This document shows positions 52,328 to 63,559 of a stretch of DNA of 64,000 nt, piece after piece. A model generated the notes under the pieces. It saw nothing but the letters and a program-made list of their open reading frames with translations, was not told where the DNA came from and did not search any database. Position 1 is the first letter of the stretch; every line of letters begins with the position of its first letter. Made by a program: the position numbers and the translations under genes. Source of the stretch: Bin18 sp965242795 (lineage in GTDB: Bacteria > Desulfobacterota > Binatia > Bin18). Where the stretch lies: NCBI GenBank assembly GCA_965242795.1, contig OZ251505.1, positions 1,860,001-1,924,000 of the forward strand, in the 5' to 3' direction.

Positions 52328-53989
52328 ATGACCCTTCCAACGTCCGAGCCTCAGCTTGCTGCGCTCGCCGCGGCCTTGGTCGGACCGGCTGCACGCCTCA
52401 CGCCGGCAGAGCGTGCCTTGGTTCCTCCATGTCCTTCCCCCTCCAAAGACGACTTGCAGCAAGTCCGTCTCGCCATTCGGCGCGGCGATGATCCTCTCGG
52501 TCACGGCTTTTGTCGGTTGCGCGCTCCGGAACTCCGCCGTGGGCGGGGAGCCGTGTACACGCCCCGCCCGATCGTCGATGCCATGCTGCGCTGGGCCGCC
52601 GGCGAGGCGGCGCCGGTGCGTGTCGTGGACCCCGGCGCCGGGTCGGGCCGCTTCCTCGTCGCCGCGGGGATGACGTTCCCCACCGCCGAGTTGGTCGCCG
52701 TCGAGATCGATCCCCTCGCCGCGTTGATCTTGCGGGCGAACGCCGCAGCGCTCGGCATGACGAATCGGCTGACCGTACGGGTTACCGACTATCGCGTCGT
52801 CGAGCTTCCGGAAATCGGCGGCCCGACGCTCTTTCTCGGGAACCCTCCGTACGTACGCCATCACGGCATAGCGCCGACGTGGAAGGACTGGTTCGCGGAC
52901 ACGGCGGCGGCCTTCGGCTTCAAGGCGAGCAAGCTCGCCGGCTTGCACGTCCATTTCTTCCTCAAAACCCGGGCGCTTGCGAAATCGGGGGACTACGGTG
53001 TGCTCATCACGTCCGCGGAATGGCTCGACGTGAACTACGGCGACGTCATGCGCAAGTTGCTCGTCAACGGCCTCGGCGGCACCGCGCTCCACGTTCTCGC
53101 GCCGACGGCCATGCCGTTTGCCGACGCGGCCACGACCGGCGCGATCACCTGTTTTCGTGTCGGCAGTCCGGTCAGGAGTATCCGCTTTCGCTCCGTCGAA
53201 AAACTTTCCGAACTGGGCTCCCTGCAGGCGGGGCGGGTGGTTCCTCGCTCCCGCGTCGAGACCGCCCGTCGCTGGTCTCCGCTTCTGCGGTCTCCGGCCC
53301 GTGCGGCGGGCCGCGGGATTGAACTCGGCGAACTTTGTCGCGTGCATCGCGGCCAAGTGACCGGCTGCAACGCCGTGTGGATCGCCGGGACGTATGCCGG
53401 CGCACTGCCGGCCGCGGTGCTGATCCCTACCGTCACCAGAGCGCGCGAGTTGTTCGAGGCGGCCCCCACTCTTTCGGACGCGGGCGGACTGCGCCGCGTC
53501 ATCGACTTGCCCGCGGACTTCGACGAGTTCGGCGAAGCGGAGCGGTGTCAGATCCGCCGGTTCCTTGCCTGGGCCAAGCGCCAAGGTGCCGATGCGTCGT
53601 ACGTCGCCCGCAACCGTGGTGCCTGGTGGGCGGTCCGACTCAGGCAGCCGGCGCCTATCCTGGCCACGTATATGGCACGCCGGCCACCGGCCTTCGTCCG
53701 CAATACCTGCGGCGCGCGCCATCTCAACATCGCGCACGGCCTCTATCCCCGCGAGCCGTTCCCCAGACGGGTACTCGACGTCCTCTCTGCTTGGCTTCAC
53801 GAAAGGGTCGGGACATCCGCCGGACGCACGTACGCGGGCGGTCTGACCAAGTTCGAGCCGAAAGAACTGGAACGGGTTCCGATCCCGTCTTTGGAAGAAC
53901 TCCATGAGCGAGCCCAGGAACTGGACACGAGCGGAGTTGACCGACGATGCCGCGACCGCCAGAGCCCTGTTTCGGCGGCAACGGCTTGA
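52328..53989 (+). CDS. Type II DNA N6-adenine methyltransferase (XamI-like R-M system)
   Basis: A 553-residue methyltransferase. SAM motif I DPGAGSGRF is at residues 101-109 and the catalytic motif IV NPPY at 172-175, with a target-recognition region after. N-terminal extension and overall order match M.XamI-type enzymes. Its 3' end overlaps the restriction enzyme start by 86 nt, in a different frame. XamI is known to recognise GTCGAC; specificity here is not proven. Confidence 0.88.
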   Translation: MTLPTSEPQLAALAAALVGPAARLTPAERALVPPCPSPSKDDLQQVRLAIRRGDDPLGHGFCRLRAPELRRGRGAVYTPRPIVDAMLRWAAGEAAPVRVVDPGAGSGRFLVAAGMTFPTAELVAVEIDPLAALILRANAAALGMTNRLTVRVTDYRVVELPEIGGPTLFLGNPPYVRHHGIAPTWKDWFADTAAAFGFKASKLAGLHVHFFLKTRALAKSGDYGVLITSAEWLDVNYGDVMRKLLVNGLGGTALHVLAPTAMPFADAATTGAITCFRVGSPVRSIRFRSVEKLSELGSLQAGRVVPRSRVETARRWSPLLRSPARAAGRGIELGELCRVHRGQVTGCNAVWIAGTYAGALPAAVLIPTVTRARELFEAAPTLSDAGGLRRVIDLPADFDEFGEAERCQIRRFLAWAKRQGADASYVARNRGAWWAVRLRQPAPILATYMARRPPAFVRNTCGARHLNIAHGLYPREPFPRRVLDVLSAWLHERVGTSAGRTYAGGLTKFEPKELERVPIPSLEELHERAQELDTSGVDRRCRDRQSPVSAATA

Positions 53990-54842
53990 TGAGCCGCTCG
54001 CGTTGTATTCTCATTTCTTCAACGCCTTCGTCCCGGTCTTCGGTGCGGTCATCGATCAACTGCCGTCTTTGGCAGGCGATTCGTTCCATCCCGAGGACAT
54101 CGGGGCATTGATCGGCGATAAAGATGCCCGCACGGCGTTCCGGTATCTGGCGGCCCCGCCTGTCTCGGAAGATGACATGAAGACCCTGGCCGAGACGACG
54201 CTTTCTGCCACCGCTCTGCGGAGCGATGCTGCGCAGGCACGTCGCGTCCGCGACATCGTTCTGCACATCAGCGATCCGCACCGGTTCCCTTGGATTGCGG
54301 AACGGCGCGACCCCACTGCGCACGAACGCACCCAAGCCATTGTTGCCTCAGCCGCATTGGTGGCTGCCCGGAAGGTGGAAACCGTGCGCCGGTCAGACGC
54401 GAGGAAAGAGCAAGAGGAAGCCGTCAGGTTGCTGCTTCGAGACATCGGCTTCACGGAGGTCCCATCCCGCGACATTCCACTTTTGGATACCGCCCCTGCT
54501 CCGGGCGAGTTCTGCCGCGAGAGCAAGCTGGGCGACAGTCGCGCCGACGTTGTGATCCGCCTATACGATCGTCGCGCCATGCCCGTGGAGTGCAAAGCGT
54601 CGAACAGTGCGGTCAATTCCTTCAAGCGGATCAACCATGAGGCCGCCGGCAAGGCACGTGCATGGCTCGCCGGCTTCGGGAAACGTCAGATTGTTCCCTG
54701 CGCGGTCATTAGCGGGGTGTTCAATCCGGCCAATATCGAGACGGCACAGGCCGAAGGCTTGGCGATCATCTGGAGTCACCGGATTCGGGACCTCGCTGAC
54801 TTCATCGAGTCCGGACGGAGTCAGGTGTCCCCACCGACGTAA
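53904..54842 (+). CDS. XamI-like type II restriction endonuclease
   Basis: A 312-residue endonuclease. The PD-(D/E)xK core appears as D215 in RADVVIRLYD and E229-C-K231 in PVECKASNS. The following segment (SFKRINHEAAGKARAWLAGF) matches the XamI family. The gene overlaps the methyltransferase gene by 86 nt, which links expression. The host must be methylated to survive the cutter. Confidence 0.85.
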   Translation: MSEPRNWTRAELTDDAATARALFRRQRLDEPLALYSHFFNAFVPVFGAVIDQLPSLAGDSFHPEDIGALIGDKDARTAFRYLAAPPVSEDDMKTLAETTLSATALRSDAAQARRVRDIVLHISDPHRFPWIAERRDPTAHERTQAIVASAALVAARKVETVRRSDARKEQEEAVRLLLRDIGFTEVPSRDIPLLDTAPAPGEFCRESKLGDSRADVVIRLYDRRAMPVECKASNSAVNSFKRINHEAAGKARAWLAGFGKRQIVPCAVISGVFNPANIETAQAEGLAIIWSHRIRDLADFIESGRSQVSPPT

Positions 54843-54906
54843 GCCAGCGGTAATACGTACCGGGGACCACCCCGGTCGGTTGGGGCAGAACGGCGGAGCT
54901 TGGGTG

Positions 54907-57000
54907 TCAACGCCCGGCGTCCACGAACTTGACGACAAGGGTGTCATGCCGCGCGTCCACGCGGTCGATGGCGACGCGCACCGGGGTGCCGAGCGGTAAG
55001 GCCGGGGCGTTGTTCAGCGGCACGACGAGCAGGGTCTCGTCCAGTTCGATCAGCAGGCGGCGATGCTGCGTGCGGACGACCTCGGCCCCCACGGTCTGCC
55101 CGCGTTGTTTTTCTAACAAACGGAGGAGCCAGTAGCGCGTGCTCTCGCGCTCGCAGCGGCGCGCGGCGGCAATCGCGGCCTGGGCGCTGGCCGCGACGAC
55201 CTGGAGTTGCCCGTGGCTGAACAGCGTCGCCCCACCGGCCAGATGGTGCTTGATCTGGTGGTGCATCTGCAGGTCGGTGTAGCGCCGCAGCGGCGACGTG
55301 GCCTGGGTGTACACCGGGAGCCCCAACGCGGCGTGCGCTTCGGGCGTCGTGCCGAGCCGGGCCGGCTGCATCAGCCGCCGGGCCGCGTGGACGAAGCTGC
55401 GCCGGCTCGGCAGTTCGGACGGGTCGGGCAGCGGGTCGTCGGGCGGCGCCTGGCTGCTGTACAGCGCCGGCAGGTCGTGCGTCCGGCAGTACCGGGCCGC
55501 GGCCTCGTTGGCCATGATCATGCACTCGCTCACCAGCGCGCGCGCAGGGGAGGCGTGGCTGAGCAGGCTGACCGAGACGTGGCCGCCCGCGGCTTTGACC
55601 TTGACCTCGTCGGCGTCGATCAGAATGGCGCCGTGTGCCAGCCGCTGCTCGCGCCGTTGACGGGTCAGGTCGGCCAAACGGCGCAAGGTCGGGCCACAGG
55701 CCGCGAGGTCCGCGTCGTGCAGGGCGTGGTCGGCCTCGGCATACGACAGGCGGTGGGTGACGCGCACGAGGCTGCGTGCGATGCGCTGCGGTTGCAACCG
55801 GCCGGCCGGATCGACCTGAACGAAGAAGCTGAGCGCCGGCCGCAACGCCCCGGCCCGCAGACTGGCCTTGTCCTCGCCGACGAGAGGCGGGAGCATGGGA
55901 AAATTGCCGCTGGGCAGATAGAGGCTGGTCCCGCGCGCCAGGGCGGATTTGTCGAGCGGGCTGCCCGGGCGGGCGAAATGCCCGGCGTCGGCGATGTGAA
56001 TGCCGATCACCGGGGTGCCGTCCTCGTCCGTCAGGCTCAGGGCGTCGTCGATTTCGCAGGTATCCGCGTCGTCGATCGTGAACGTTTCCAGGCCGGTCAG
56101 GTCTTCGCAGGAGGCGCGCTCGGCTGGGGTGAGATCGTCCGCGGTGAACGTGGGAAGGCTGGCCGCGGCCTGCGTCGTCTGCTCGGAAAACCGCGTCGGA
56201 ATGTGGTAGCGCAGCACGCTCAGTTCCTGGTCCGATTCCCAGACGCCGAGGCGGACGAGCAGGTCGAACGCGACGTGCCACGGCTGCCCGCGGCCCTCGA
56301 AGCCCGTTCGGCGGAGGAGCCGGCCCGCGTCCGCTCGTTTTTCGTAGCCCTCGCCGTACAGGGCCAACCCCTGGATGAGCGTCAGCAACGGCTGGCCGTC
56401 CGCGGGTAGGGCGGGCGAGTCTGCTGCGTCCGGCTCGGTCGGGCGAGCAGGGCGGGCGAGCCGTGTGGCTACCCAGTCGAGAAATGTCTGCTCAACGCGG
56501 GCCTTTTCCTGTTCCTGGTTCTGCTGGCGGAGCAGGGCTTCGACGCTTTCTGCATCGCGCCGCGCAAACGTCCCGCCGCCTTTCGTTCCGCCGCGGCGTT
56601 CCTTGAAGTACACGGACCCGTTCCACAACGCGGCGAGCACGCCGGCCAGGGCCAGCGGATCGTCGGGCGAGACCACGAACTCGGCGAGTTCCCGCCAGTC
56701 GAAATCGCCGACGTCATGGTCGTCCAGCAGGTCCCACAACGCCTTGAGATCGACGTCGGTGGCGTGACTTTCGATCCGGGCGCGGAGGTCCTGCAGCTTG
56801 GCCTCGCGCTCGGCCCGCGGCAGGTCCGCGGACAGCGTCCACGGGCCTGCGAACACGATCCGATCGCGCGGCAGCGAGCGGGGCTTGTCCGTTTCCCCGA
56901 CGAACCGGACCGCGGCGCTCGCCGTGTCCGCCGGCCGGGTGACGACCCCGAGCGCCAAGCGTCCGCGTTCGCGGTAGATGACGACACATCCGGGCTGCAT
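54907..57000 (-). CDS. RNase II/RNase R-family exoribonuclease
   Basis: A 697-residue 3'-5' exoribonuclease. The RNB domain (about residues 320-580) contains DDADTCEIDDALSL with the metal-binding Asp residues, and YTQATSPLRRYTDLQMHHQ. An S1-like barrel closes the protein. The N-terminal part is shorter than in E. coli RNase R. ATG at 57000 starts MQPGCVVIYRERGRLALG. It is divergent from the DHH gene (106-nt gap). Confidence 0.92.
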   Translation of the reverse strand: MQPGCVVIYRERGRLALGVVTRPADTASAAVRFVGETDKPRSLPRDRIVFAGPWTLSADLPRAEREAKLQDLRARIESHATDVDLKALWDLLDDHDVGDFDWRELAEFVVSPDDPLALAGVLAALWNGSVYFKERRGGTKGGGTFARRDAESVEALLRQQNQEQEKARVEQTFLDWVATRLARPARPTEPDAADSPALPADGQPLLTLIQGLALYGEGYEKRADAGRLLRRTGFEGRGQPWHVAFDLLVRLGVWESDQELSVLRYHIPTRFSEQTTQAAASLPTFTADDLTPAERASCEDLTGLETFTIDDADTCEIDDALSLTDEDGTPVIGIHIADAGHFARPGSPLDKSALARGTSLYLPSGNFPMLPPLVGEDKASLRAGALRPALSFFVQVDPAGRLQPQRIARSLVRVTHRLSYAEADHALHDADLAACGPTLRRLADLTRQRREQRLAHGAILIDADEVKVKAAGGHVSVSLLSHASPARALVSECMIMANEAAARYCRTHDLPALYSSQAPPDDPLPDPSELPSRRSFVHAARRLMQPARLGTTPEAHAALGLPVYTQATSPLRRYTDLQMHHQIKHHLAGGATLFSHGQLQVVAASAQAAIAAARRCERESTRYWLLRLLEKQRGQTVGAEVVRTQHRRLLIELDETLLVVPLNNAPALPLGTPVRVAIDRVDARHDTLVVKFVDAGR

Positions 57001-57106
57001 ACGGTGATCGATCGTGGTGGGAAGTAGTACGAATGGCGGCCCTACGGTTGCGCCCCGCGGCAAGAGCCTATTACATAGCCGTTCGCAGGCAGCGGAGATA
57101 CACCGG

Positions 57107-57979
57107 ATGATACGCGATTACGTGCTCTACCATGCCCACTGTCCCGACGGGTTCGGCGCGGCCTGGGCGGCGTGGACGCGGCTCGGCGATGCGGCCGCCT
57201 ACGTGCCGGTGAGTCACGACGGCACGCTGCCCGAGATCCCCGGCTGCGACCGCCTGTTCCTGCTGGATTTCGCGTATCCCCGCCCGCAACTCGATCTATT
57301 GAGCGCCACGGTTCCCCACATCACGATTCTGGATCATCACAAGTCGGCACGCGCCGCGCTGGAGCACGTCCGCCGCGGGCCGCCACGCTTCACACCCGAC
57401 CGGCCGCCGCCCGGCGTCTTCGCGCGGTTCGACATGAACGAGTCGGGCGCGACCCTGGCCTGGGCGTATTTTCATCCCGATACCGAATGCCCGGAACTGT
57501 TGCGCTACATTCGCGACCGCGACCTGTGGCGGCACGCGCTGGCGGACAGCCGGGCCGTCAACGCGGCCATTCGCAGCTACCCCCACGATTTCGGCCTGTG
57601 GTCGGAAAAATTGGCCGCGCCCGATGCGGTACGCCGACTGCGCGCGGACGGCGAGGCGCTGCTGCGCAAGCAGGCGCAGGACGTCGAGCAGCTTGCCGGG
57701 GTGGTCATGTGGATGGAGATGGCCGGCCACCGCGTGCCGGTCGTCAACGCCACGGACCATATTTCCGACATCGGCAACCGGCTCTGCGAACTGTTCCCGG
57801 AGGCCGCGTTCAGCGCGAGTTACCGCGACACCGCGGACGACCGACGCGAGTGGAGCCTGCGCTCGGTCGGGACGTTCGACGTGAGCCTCGTCGCCAAGCG
57901 CTACGGCGGGGGCGGGCACCGCAACGCTTCCGGCTTCCGCACCAGGCGTCCGCCGCTGCTGGTCTCCGAGACCGACTGA
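57107..57979 (+). CDS. DHH-family phosphoesterase
   Basis: A 290-residue protein with N-terminal DHH domain (HAHCPDGFGAAWAAW with Asp; ILDHHKSAR) and C-terminal DHHA1 glycine-rich motif GGGGHRNASGF. Members cleave oligo-RNA, cyclic dinucleotides or pyrophosphates; substrate not readable. The position next to the RNase gene suggests RNA or nucleotide turnover. Confidence 0.88.
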   Translation: MIRDYVLYHAHCPDGFGAAWAAWTRLGDAAAYVPVSHDGTLPEIPGCDRLFLLDFAYPRPQLDLLSATVPHITILDHHKSARAALEHVRRGPPRFTPDRPPPGVFARFDMNESGATLAWAYFHPDTECPELLRYIRDRDLWRHALADSRAVNAAIRSYPHDFGLWSEKLAAPDAVRRLRADGEALLRKQAQDVEQLAGVVMWMEMAGHRVPVVNATDHISDIGNRLCELFPEAAFSASYRDTADDRREWSLRSVGTFDVSLVAKRYGGGGHRNASGFRTRRPPLLVSETD

Positions 57980-58024
57980 GCGGTTCTCGTCACGCCTGCG
58001 CGTCGCCGCCGAACCGAGCCCGAC

Positions 58025-59224
58025 ATGGCCGATCTGCAAGTCAGAATGCTCAGCGGCATGCGCGACGTCGGGCAGGCCGAATGGGACGCCCTGGTGGATC
58101 GCGGCTCGCCGTTTCTCGAGTGGGACTGGCTGGCCTGTCTCGAAGAGTCGGCCTGCGTGCGGGCCGAGACGGGCTGGCAGCCCCAACATCTGGCGCTGTA
58201 CGAGGGCGACCGGCTGCTGGCCGCCTGCCCGCTGTATCTCAAGGGCCACAGCATGGGCGAATTCGTGTTCGACCACGGCTGGGCCGACGCCGCGCAACGC
58301 GCCGGCATCGCGTATTATCCCAAGCTGATCGTGGCCTCGCCGTTCTCGCCGGCCACGGGCGTGCGCTTGCTGACCGCGGCCGGCAGTGACCGGCCGCGGC
58401 TGATCAAAATTCTGGGCGGCGCGCTGCGCGAGGTCTGCGACCGGAACGATCTGTCGTCCGTGCACGTGAATTTCTGTCTGCCGGACGAGGCCGCCTGCCT
58501 GTCCGAGGTCGGCTATCTGAAGCGGGTCGGCATCCAGTTCCAGTGGCTCAACCACGGCTACCGGTCGTTCGACGACTATCTCGCCCACTTCCGCAGCAAG
58601 CGCCGTAACCAGATCAAGCGCGAAATGCGCGAGATGGACACGCGCGACATCGAGATCGAGGTGCTGTCCGGCGACGACATCCCGGACGCCCTGTTTCCGG
58701 TCATGTTCGACCTGTACCGGACGACGGTGAACAACCTGTACTGGGGCCGCCAGTACCTGCTGCCCGCGTTCTTCGACCTGCTGGCGCAGCGCTTCAAGCG
58801 CAACCTGTGCTTCGTGTTCGCGCGCCAGCACGGCGAGATCATCGCCGGCACCTTCAACGTCCAGAAGAGCGGCGTGTTGTACGGCCGCTATTGGGGCGTC
58901 GTGCGCGAGCAGCGCCATCTGCACTTCAACGTGAGTTATTACGCGGCGATCCGCCATTGCATCGACACCGGGCTGATCCGCTTCGAGCCGGGCGCGGGCG
59001 GAGATTTCAAACGGCTGCGCGGATTCGACCCGCAGCCGACGGTCAGCATGCACTATCTCAGCGACCCGCGGCTGCATCGTGCAGTGGAGGATTATCTGGC
59101 CCGCGAACGCGACCACACCGACCGGTCCATCGACTGGTTGTGGGAGGAGAGCGCATTGAAGCACGCGCCCGGGGAAAAGCAGTTCGTCTTCGGCAGCCTG
59201 GAGCCGCCCGGCGGGGCGAAGTAG
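58025..59224 (+). CDS. FemAB/GNAT-like peptidoglycan acyltransferase family protein
   Basis: A 399-residue GNAT-fold protein of the DUF482-like (PF04339-type) group. Blocks include FLEWDWLACLEESACV, ACPLYLKGHSMGEFVFDHGW, YYPKLIVASPFSPATG, HFRSKRRNQIKREMREM and NVQKSGVLYGRYWGVV. The exact acyl donor and target are unknown. It starts 45 nt after the DHH gene. Confidence 0.88.
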   Translation: MADLQVRMLSGMRDVGQAEWDALVDRGSPFLEWDWLACLEESACVRAETGWQPQHLALYEGDRLLAACPLYLKGHSMGEFVFDHGWADAAQRAGIAYYPKLIVASPFSPATGVRLLTAAGSDRPRLIKILGGALREVCDRNDLSSVHVNFCLPDEAACLSEVGYLKRVGIQFQWLNHGYRSFDDYLAHFRSKRRNQIKREMREMDTRDIEIEVLSGDDIPDALFPVMFDLYRTTVNNLYWGRQYLLPAFFDLLAQRFKRNLCFVFARQHGEIIAGTFNVQKSGVLYGRYWGVVREQRHLHFNVSYYAAIRHCIDTGLIRFEPGAGGDFKRLRGFDPQPTVSMHYLSDPRLHRAVEDYLARERDHTDRSIDWLWEESALKHAPGEKQFVFGSLEPPGGAK

Positions 59225-59381
59225 GGGAGTAATGAAAGACGCGACGATCGCAGCCGACCGTCATCCCCGTGCACGCCGAAATCCAGGGTGTGGATACCTG
59301 CGTGCGCAGGTATGACGAGGAAAACGGTCCCCGGCGCCTTGTCTGCAATTCCCAAGGAAATCGCGCAAGGAGAAACCGATC

Positions 59382-60422
59382 ATGTCGCAGAGGAAGGTCG
59401 AACAGCCGTTCGCCCGATGGAGGCCGAAAGCGTTCGCCGTCGTCGTGCTGGGGGGCGTATTGGTATGCGCCGCGGGGAGCGCGCACGCGGAAGACCGGCG
59501 CCGCGGCTGGTACGCCGGCTTCGACCTGGGGCTCGCGGACGCCGTGTCCTCGGACTCGCCGCTGTCCGGGATCAGCCACCCGACGCGCTGCGACCGAATC
59601 CTCTACGGAGGCGTCAAGAGCCTCTTCCCCGCGGTGCAAGGGCACGACGACCTGTATGCCAACGACCCGCAATGTCGCGTGGACCGCAACCCGCGGCGGA
59701 TATACACGACCGAGTTCGACCCGGGCATCGGATTTGCCGGGGGCGTCAGCGCGGGGTACGGACTCGACACGGGGCTACGCTTCGAGGCCGAGTACTTCTA
59801 CCGCAACCAGTCCGGCGACTCCTCGCTCCTTCCCGCGGCCCGCGGCAGCGCCGTGACGCAGGACAAGAGCCGCGAATGGGCGCCCGGCACGCCGTCCGCG
59901 CGTCTGTCCGATTTCCACGGCCACCAGTTTTTTCTGAACGCCTACTACGATTTGCTGAACGATTCGCGGTGGACGCCGTACATCGGGGCCGGCGTGGGCT
60001 GGGCGCACGTCCGCGCCCGCTACCGCAACCATTACCGGCGCATCTCGGTCGGGGAGGGGTACGAGGACGTGTTCCGCAGCGTCAATGGCGACTATTTGGA
60101 GCCCTACATCGCCGACCCCGACATCGGCACGATGGCCGGCCGCGCGGCGGACACCGCGAGTGCTCTGAGCAGCGGCATCAGCGGCAATCTCTTCGGCTTC
60201 CAGGTGCTGGCCGGCGTGGATTACGCGCTGACGGACCGCATCTCCGTCGGAGTCAAGGGGCGTTGGTCGCGCTTCGAATCCCTGAGCGACAACGCCGTCT
60301 GGGACACGATCCGCGATCATGGCCCTTACCTATCGGACGGCGTGACCCCGTACCGCGTCAGAATCAAGCTGGCCCACATCGAGTTCTGGGCCGTCACGCT
60401 CGGCATGAAGTACCGCTTCTGA
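59382..60422 (+). CDS. Outer-membrane beta-barrel protein
   Basis: A 346-residue protein. The signal peptide (to GSAHA, about residue 36) is followed by GWYAGFDLGLAD and repeated amphipathic strands, with GAGVGWAHVRARYRNHYR and FGFQVLAGVDYALTDRIS. It ends in Phe (GMKYRF), the signal for BAM insertion. It resembles small OmpA/opacity-type barrels. Function unknown. Confidence 0.8.
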   Translation: MSQRKVEQPFARWRPKAFAVVVLGGVLVCAAGSAHAEDRRRGWYAGFDLGLADAVSSDSPLSGISHPTRCDRILYGGVKSLFPAVQGHDDLYANDPQCRVDRNPRRIYTTEFDPGIGFAGGVSAGYGLDTGLRFEAEYFYRNQSGDSSLLPAARGSAVTQDKSREWAPGTPSARLSDFHGHQFFLNAYYDLLNDSRWTPYIGAGVGWAHVRARYRNHYRRISVGEGYEDVFRSVNGDYLEPYIADPDIGTMAGRAADTASALSSGISGNLFGFQVLAGVDYALTDRISVGVKGRWSRFESLSDNAVWDTIRDHGPYLSDGVTPYRVRIKLAHIEFWAVTLGMKYRF

Positions 60423-60429
60423 TTCCGCG

Positions 60430-60458
60430 TTGACAGTCCCCAGCGTGCGGCCTAGCAT
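60430..60458 (+). promoter_or_regulatory. Sigma70-like promoter of thiC
   Basis: TTGACA (60430-60435), 17-nt spacer, TAGCAT (60453-60458), a near-consensus promoter immediately upstream of the TPP riboswitch. Confidence 0.7.
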
Positions 60459-60469
60459 GGCCGCCGATT

Positions 60470-60564
60470 CCAACCGAGTCGGGGGAGCTGAGTTTTCGGC
60501 TGAGAGGACGCGCGCCGCGCGTCGACCCCTGGAACCTGATCTGGGTAATGCCGGCGAAGGGAGC
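60470..60564 (+). ncRNA. TPP riboswitch (THI element)
   Basis: Contains the thi-box signatures CGGGGGAGCTGAG (about 60480-60492), CTGAGAGG (60500-60507), GACCCCTGGAACCTGAT (about 60524-60540) and CTGGGTAATGCCGGCGAAGG (60541-60560). It ends at the thiC ribosome-binding site (AAGGGA 60558-60563), so TPP binding would sequester it and lower ThiC translation. Confidence 0.95.
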
Positions 60565-60568
60565 TATC

Positions 60569-62467
<1,899 letters not shown>

Positions 62468-62524
62468 GCCGAGACCGGCCCGCGGTCGAACGCTGCGCAC
62501 CCGGTTCCGGGGAGGAGACGCCGC

Positions 62525-62830
62525 ATGCCCACGTTGCAGGTCATCGACGGGAAGAAGCCCAAGAAGAATTATGCGCTGGTGTACGGCTTGCGGCTGTACG
62601 CGGACGCCGACGTGCAGCGCATCGAGGGCGGCACCGTCGTGCAGGCCGACGGGCGGGAGAGCCGGGTCACGCTGCACCTACTGGAAGGCAGCCGCGAGCA
62701 GATCCGGGCGCGACTGCTGGACAGCATCGACGCGTTTTTCGACATCTACGGGGAGGAGGAGCAGGAAAAGCCGCCCTCACCGCGGCTCGTTCCCGTCTCC
62801 GGGGCACGGGACGACGAGCCGGGGTGTTGA
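62525..62830 (+). CDS. Hypothetical protein after thiC
   Basis: A 101-residue protein starting MPTLQVIDGKKPKKNYALVY. It has about five predicted beta strands and one helix, then an acidic/Pro tail (EEEQEKPPSP). No family recognised. It lies 57 nt after thiC on the same strand, preceded by GGGGAGGAGA. Confidence 0.65.
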   Translation: MPTLQVIDGKKPKKNYALVYGLRLYADADVQRIEGGTVVQADGRESRVTLHLLEGSREQIRARLLDSIDAFFDIYGEEEQEKPPSPRLVPVSGARDDEPGC

Positions 62831-62836
62831 GCGGCG

Positions 62837-63259
62837 CTATCCCTTGAAGCCCTTGCGCAGGGCGCGCACCGTGCGAATGACGGCGGGGAGGCCGGTGGCT
62901 TTTTCCGCCTTGGCCACCTGCGCCAACGCGTTGCGCTCCGGCCGGCTCAGGCCATTTTCCTCTTGCAGGGCGGGGTTGCGGAGGAATTGCTGCCACGCCG
63001 AGTTGCCGGGCGCCGCGGGTTTTTCGCGGCCGAGCAGGGAGCGGACGCGGGGATTGGCCAACAGGTAGAGATCCTGGGAATCGAGTTTGAGGACGGCGGA
63101 AATTTTTTCCACGACCTTGAGGCTGGGATGGCGCAGGCCGCGCTCCAGGTAGCCGATGTAATTGGCCCGCACGCCGACCTTCTTCGCCACGACGCCCTGC
63201 GTGAGGCCCAGCTCGCGCCGCCGCACTTCGATCACCCGTCCGAAATTTTTGTCGGCCAT
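62837..63259 (-). CDS. XRE-family transcriptional regulator
   Basis: A 140-residue DNA-binding protein. The HTH spans about residues 7-62: VIEVRRRELGLTQGVVAKK, VRANYIGYLERGLRHPSLKVV, KISAVLKL. The C-terminal part is Arg/Lys-rich and has no clear ligand domain. It is convergent with the hypothetical gene (6-nt gap). Confidence 0.88.
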   Translation of the reverse strand: MADKNFGRVIEVRRRELGLTQGVVAKKVGVRANYIGYLERGLRHPSLKVVEKISAVLKLDSQDLYLLANPRVRSLLGREKPAAPGNSAWQQFLRNPALQEENGLSRPERNALAQVAKAEKATGLPAVIRTVRALRKGFKG

Positions 63260-63377
63260 ACCCTGCGCTCTTCTCACGCCTTCCCGGCGAAACGAGGAAG
63301 CGACTTAGCACACTTGGCCGGAGGGCAAAACCGGCCGGCGTCGCACGCCGAGCGGGGGCAAGTGGCGTAGGCCGACG

Positions 63378-63410
63378 TCGAAAAGCCCGCGATGGCCGCG
63401 GGCTTTTCGA
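63378..63410 (-). terminator. 14-bp perfect hairpin, tRNA terminator
   Basis: TCGAAAAGCCCGCG (63378-63391) pairs perfectly with CGCGGGCTTTTCGA (63397-63410) around ATGGC. It starts immediately after the tRNA 3' end in the direction of tRNA transcription; both arms have A/T ends, so it may act in both directions. Confidence 0.85.
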
Positions 63411-63484
63411 TGGTCGCACGGTGACTCGAACACCGGACCTCTTGCATGTGAGGCAAGCGCTCTAGCCGGCTGAGCTATGCGACC
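63411..63484 (-). tRNA. tRNA-Val (anticodon CAC)
   Basis: On the minus strand: acceptor GGTCGCA pairs with TGCGACC, D arm GCTC...GAGC, anticodon stem CTTGC/GCAAG around loop CTCACAT (anticodon CAC, Val GTG codons), and T arm CGGTG TTCGAGT CACCG. The CCA end is not encoded. All four arms are intact. Confidence 0.95.
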
Positions 63485-63559
63485 GCAGGTGAGTGCTCGT
63501 GCAGGGATTTTGTACCACGGCTCAGGGAGGGGCGTAAGAGGCGCGCCGGGCCGGGAGAC

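Noticed and set aside
48650..53905. Very long open frame (about 1750 codons) on the minus strand
   Set aside because: It is an open shadow of GC-rich genes: the plus strand encodes dienelactone hydrolase, SDR and methyltransferase here and the frame has no recognisable motif and Arg/Pro/Gly-rich composition.
60548..60568. Upstream ATG as thiC start
   Set aside because: It lies inside the TPP riboswitch; the start at 60569 follows the AAGGGA ribosome-binding site at the riboswitch end.
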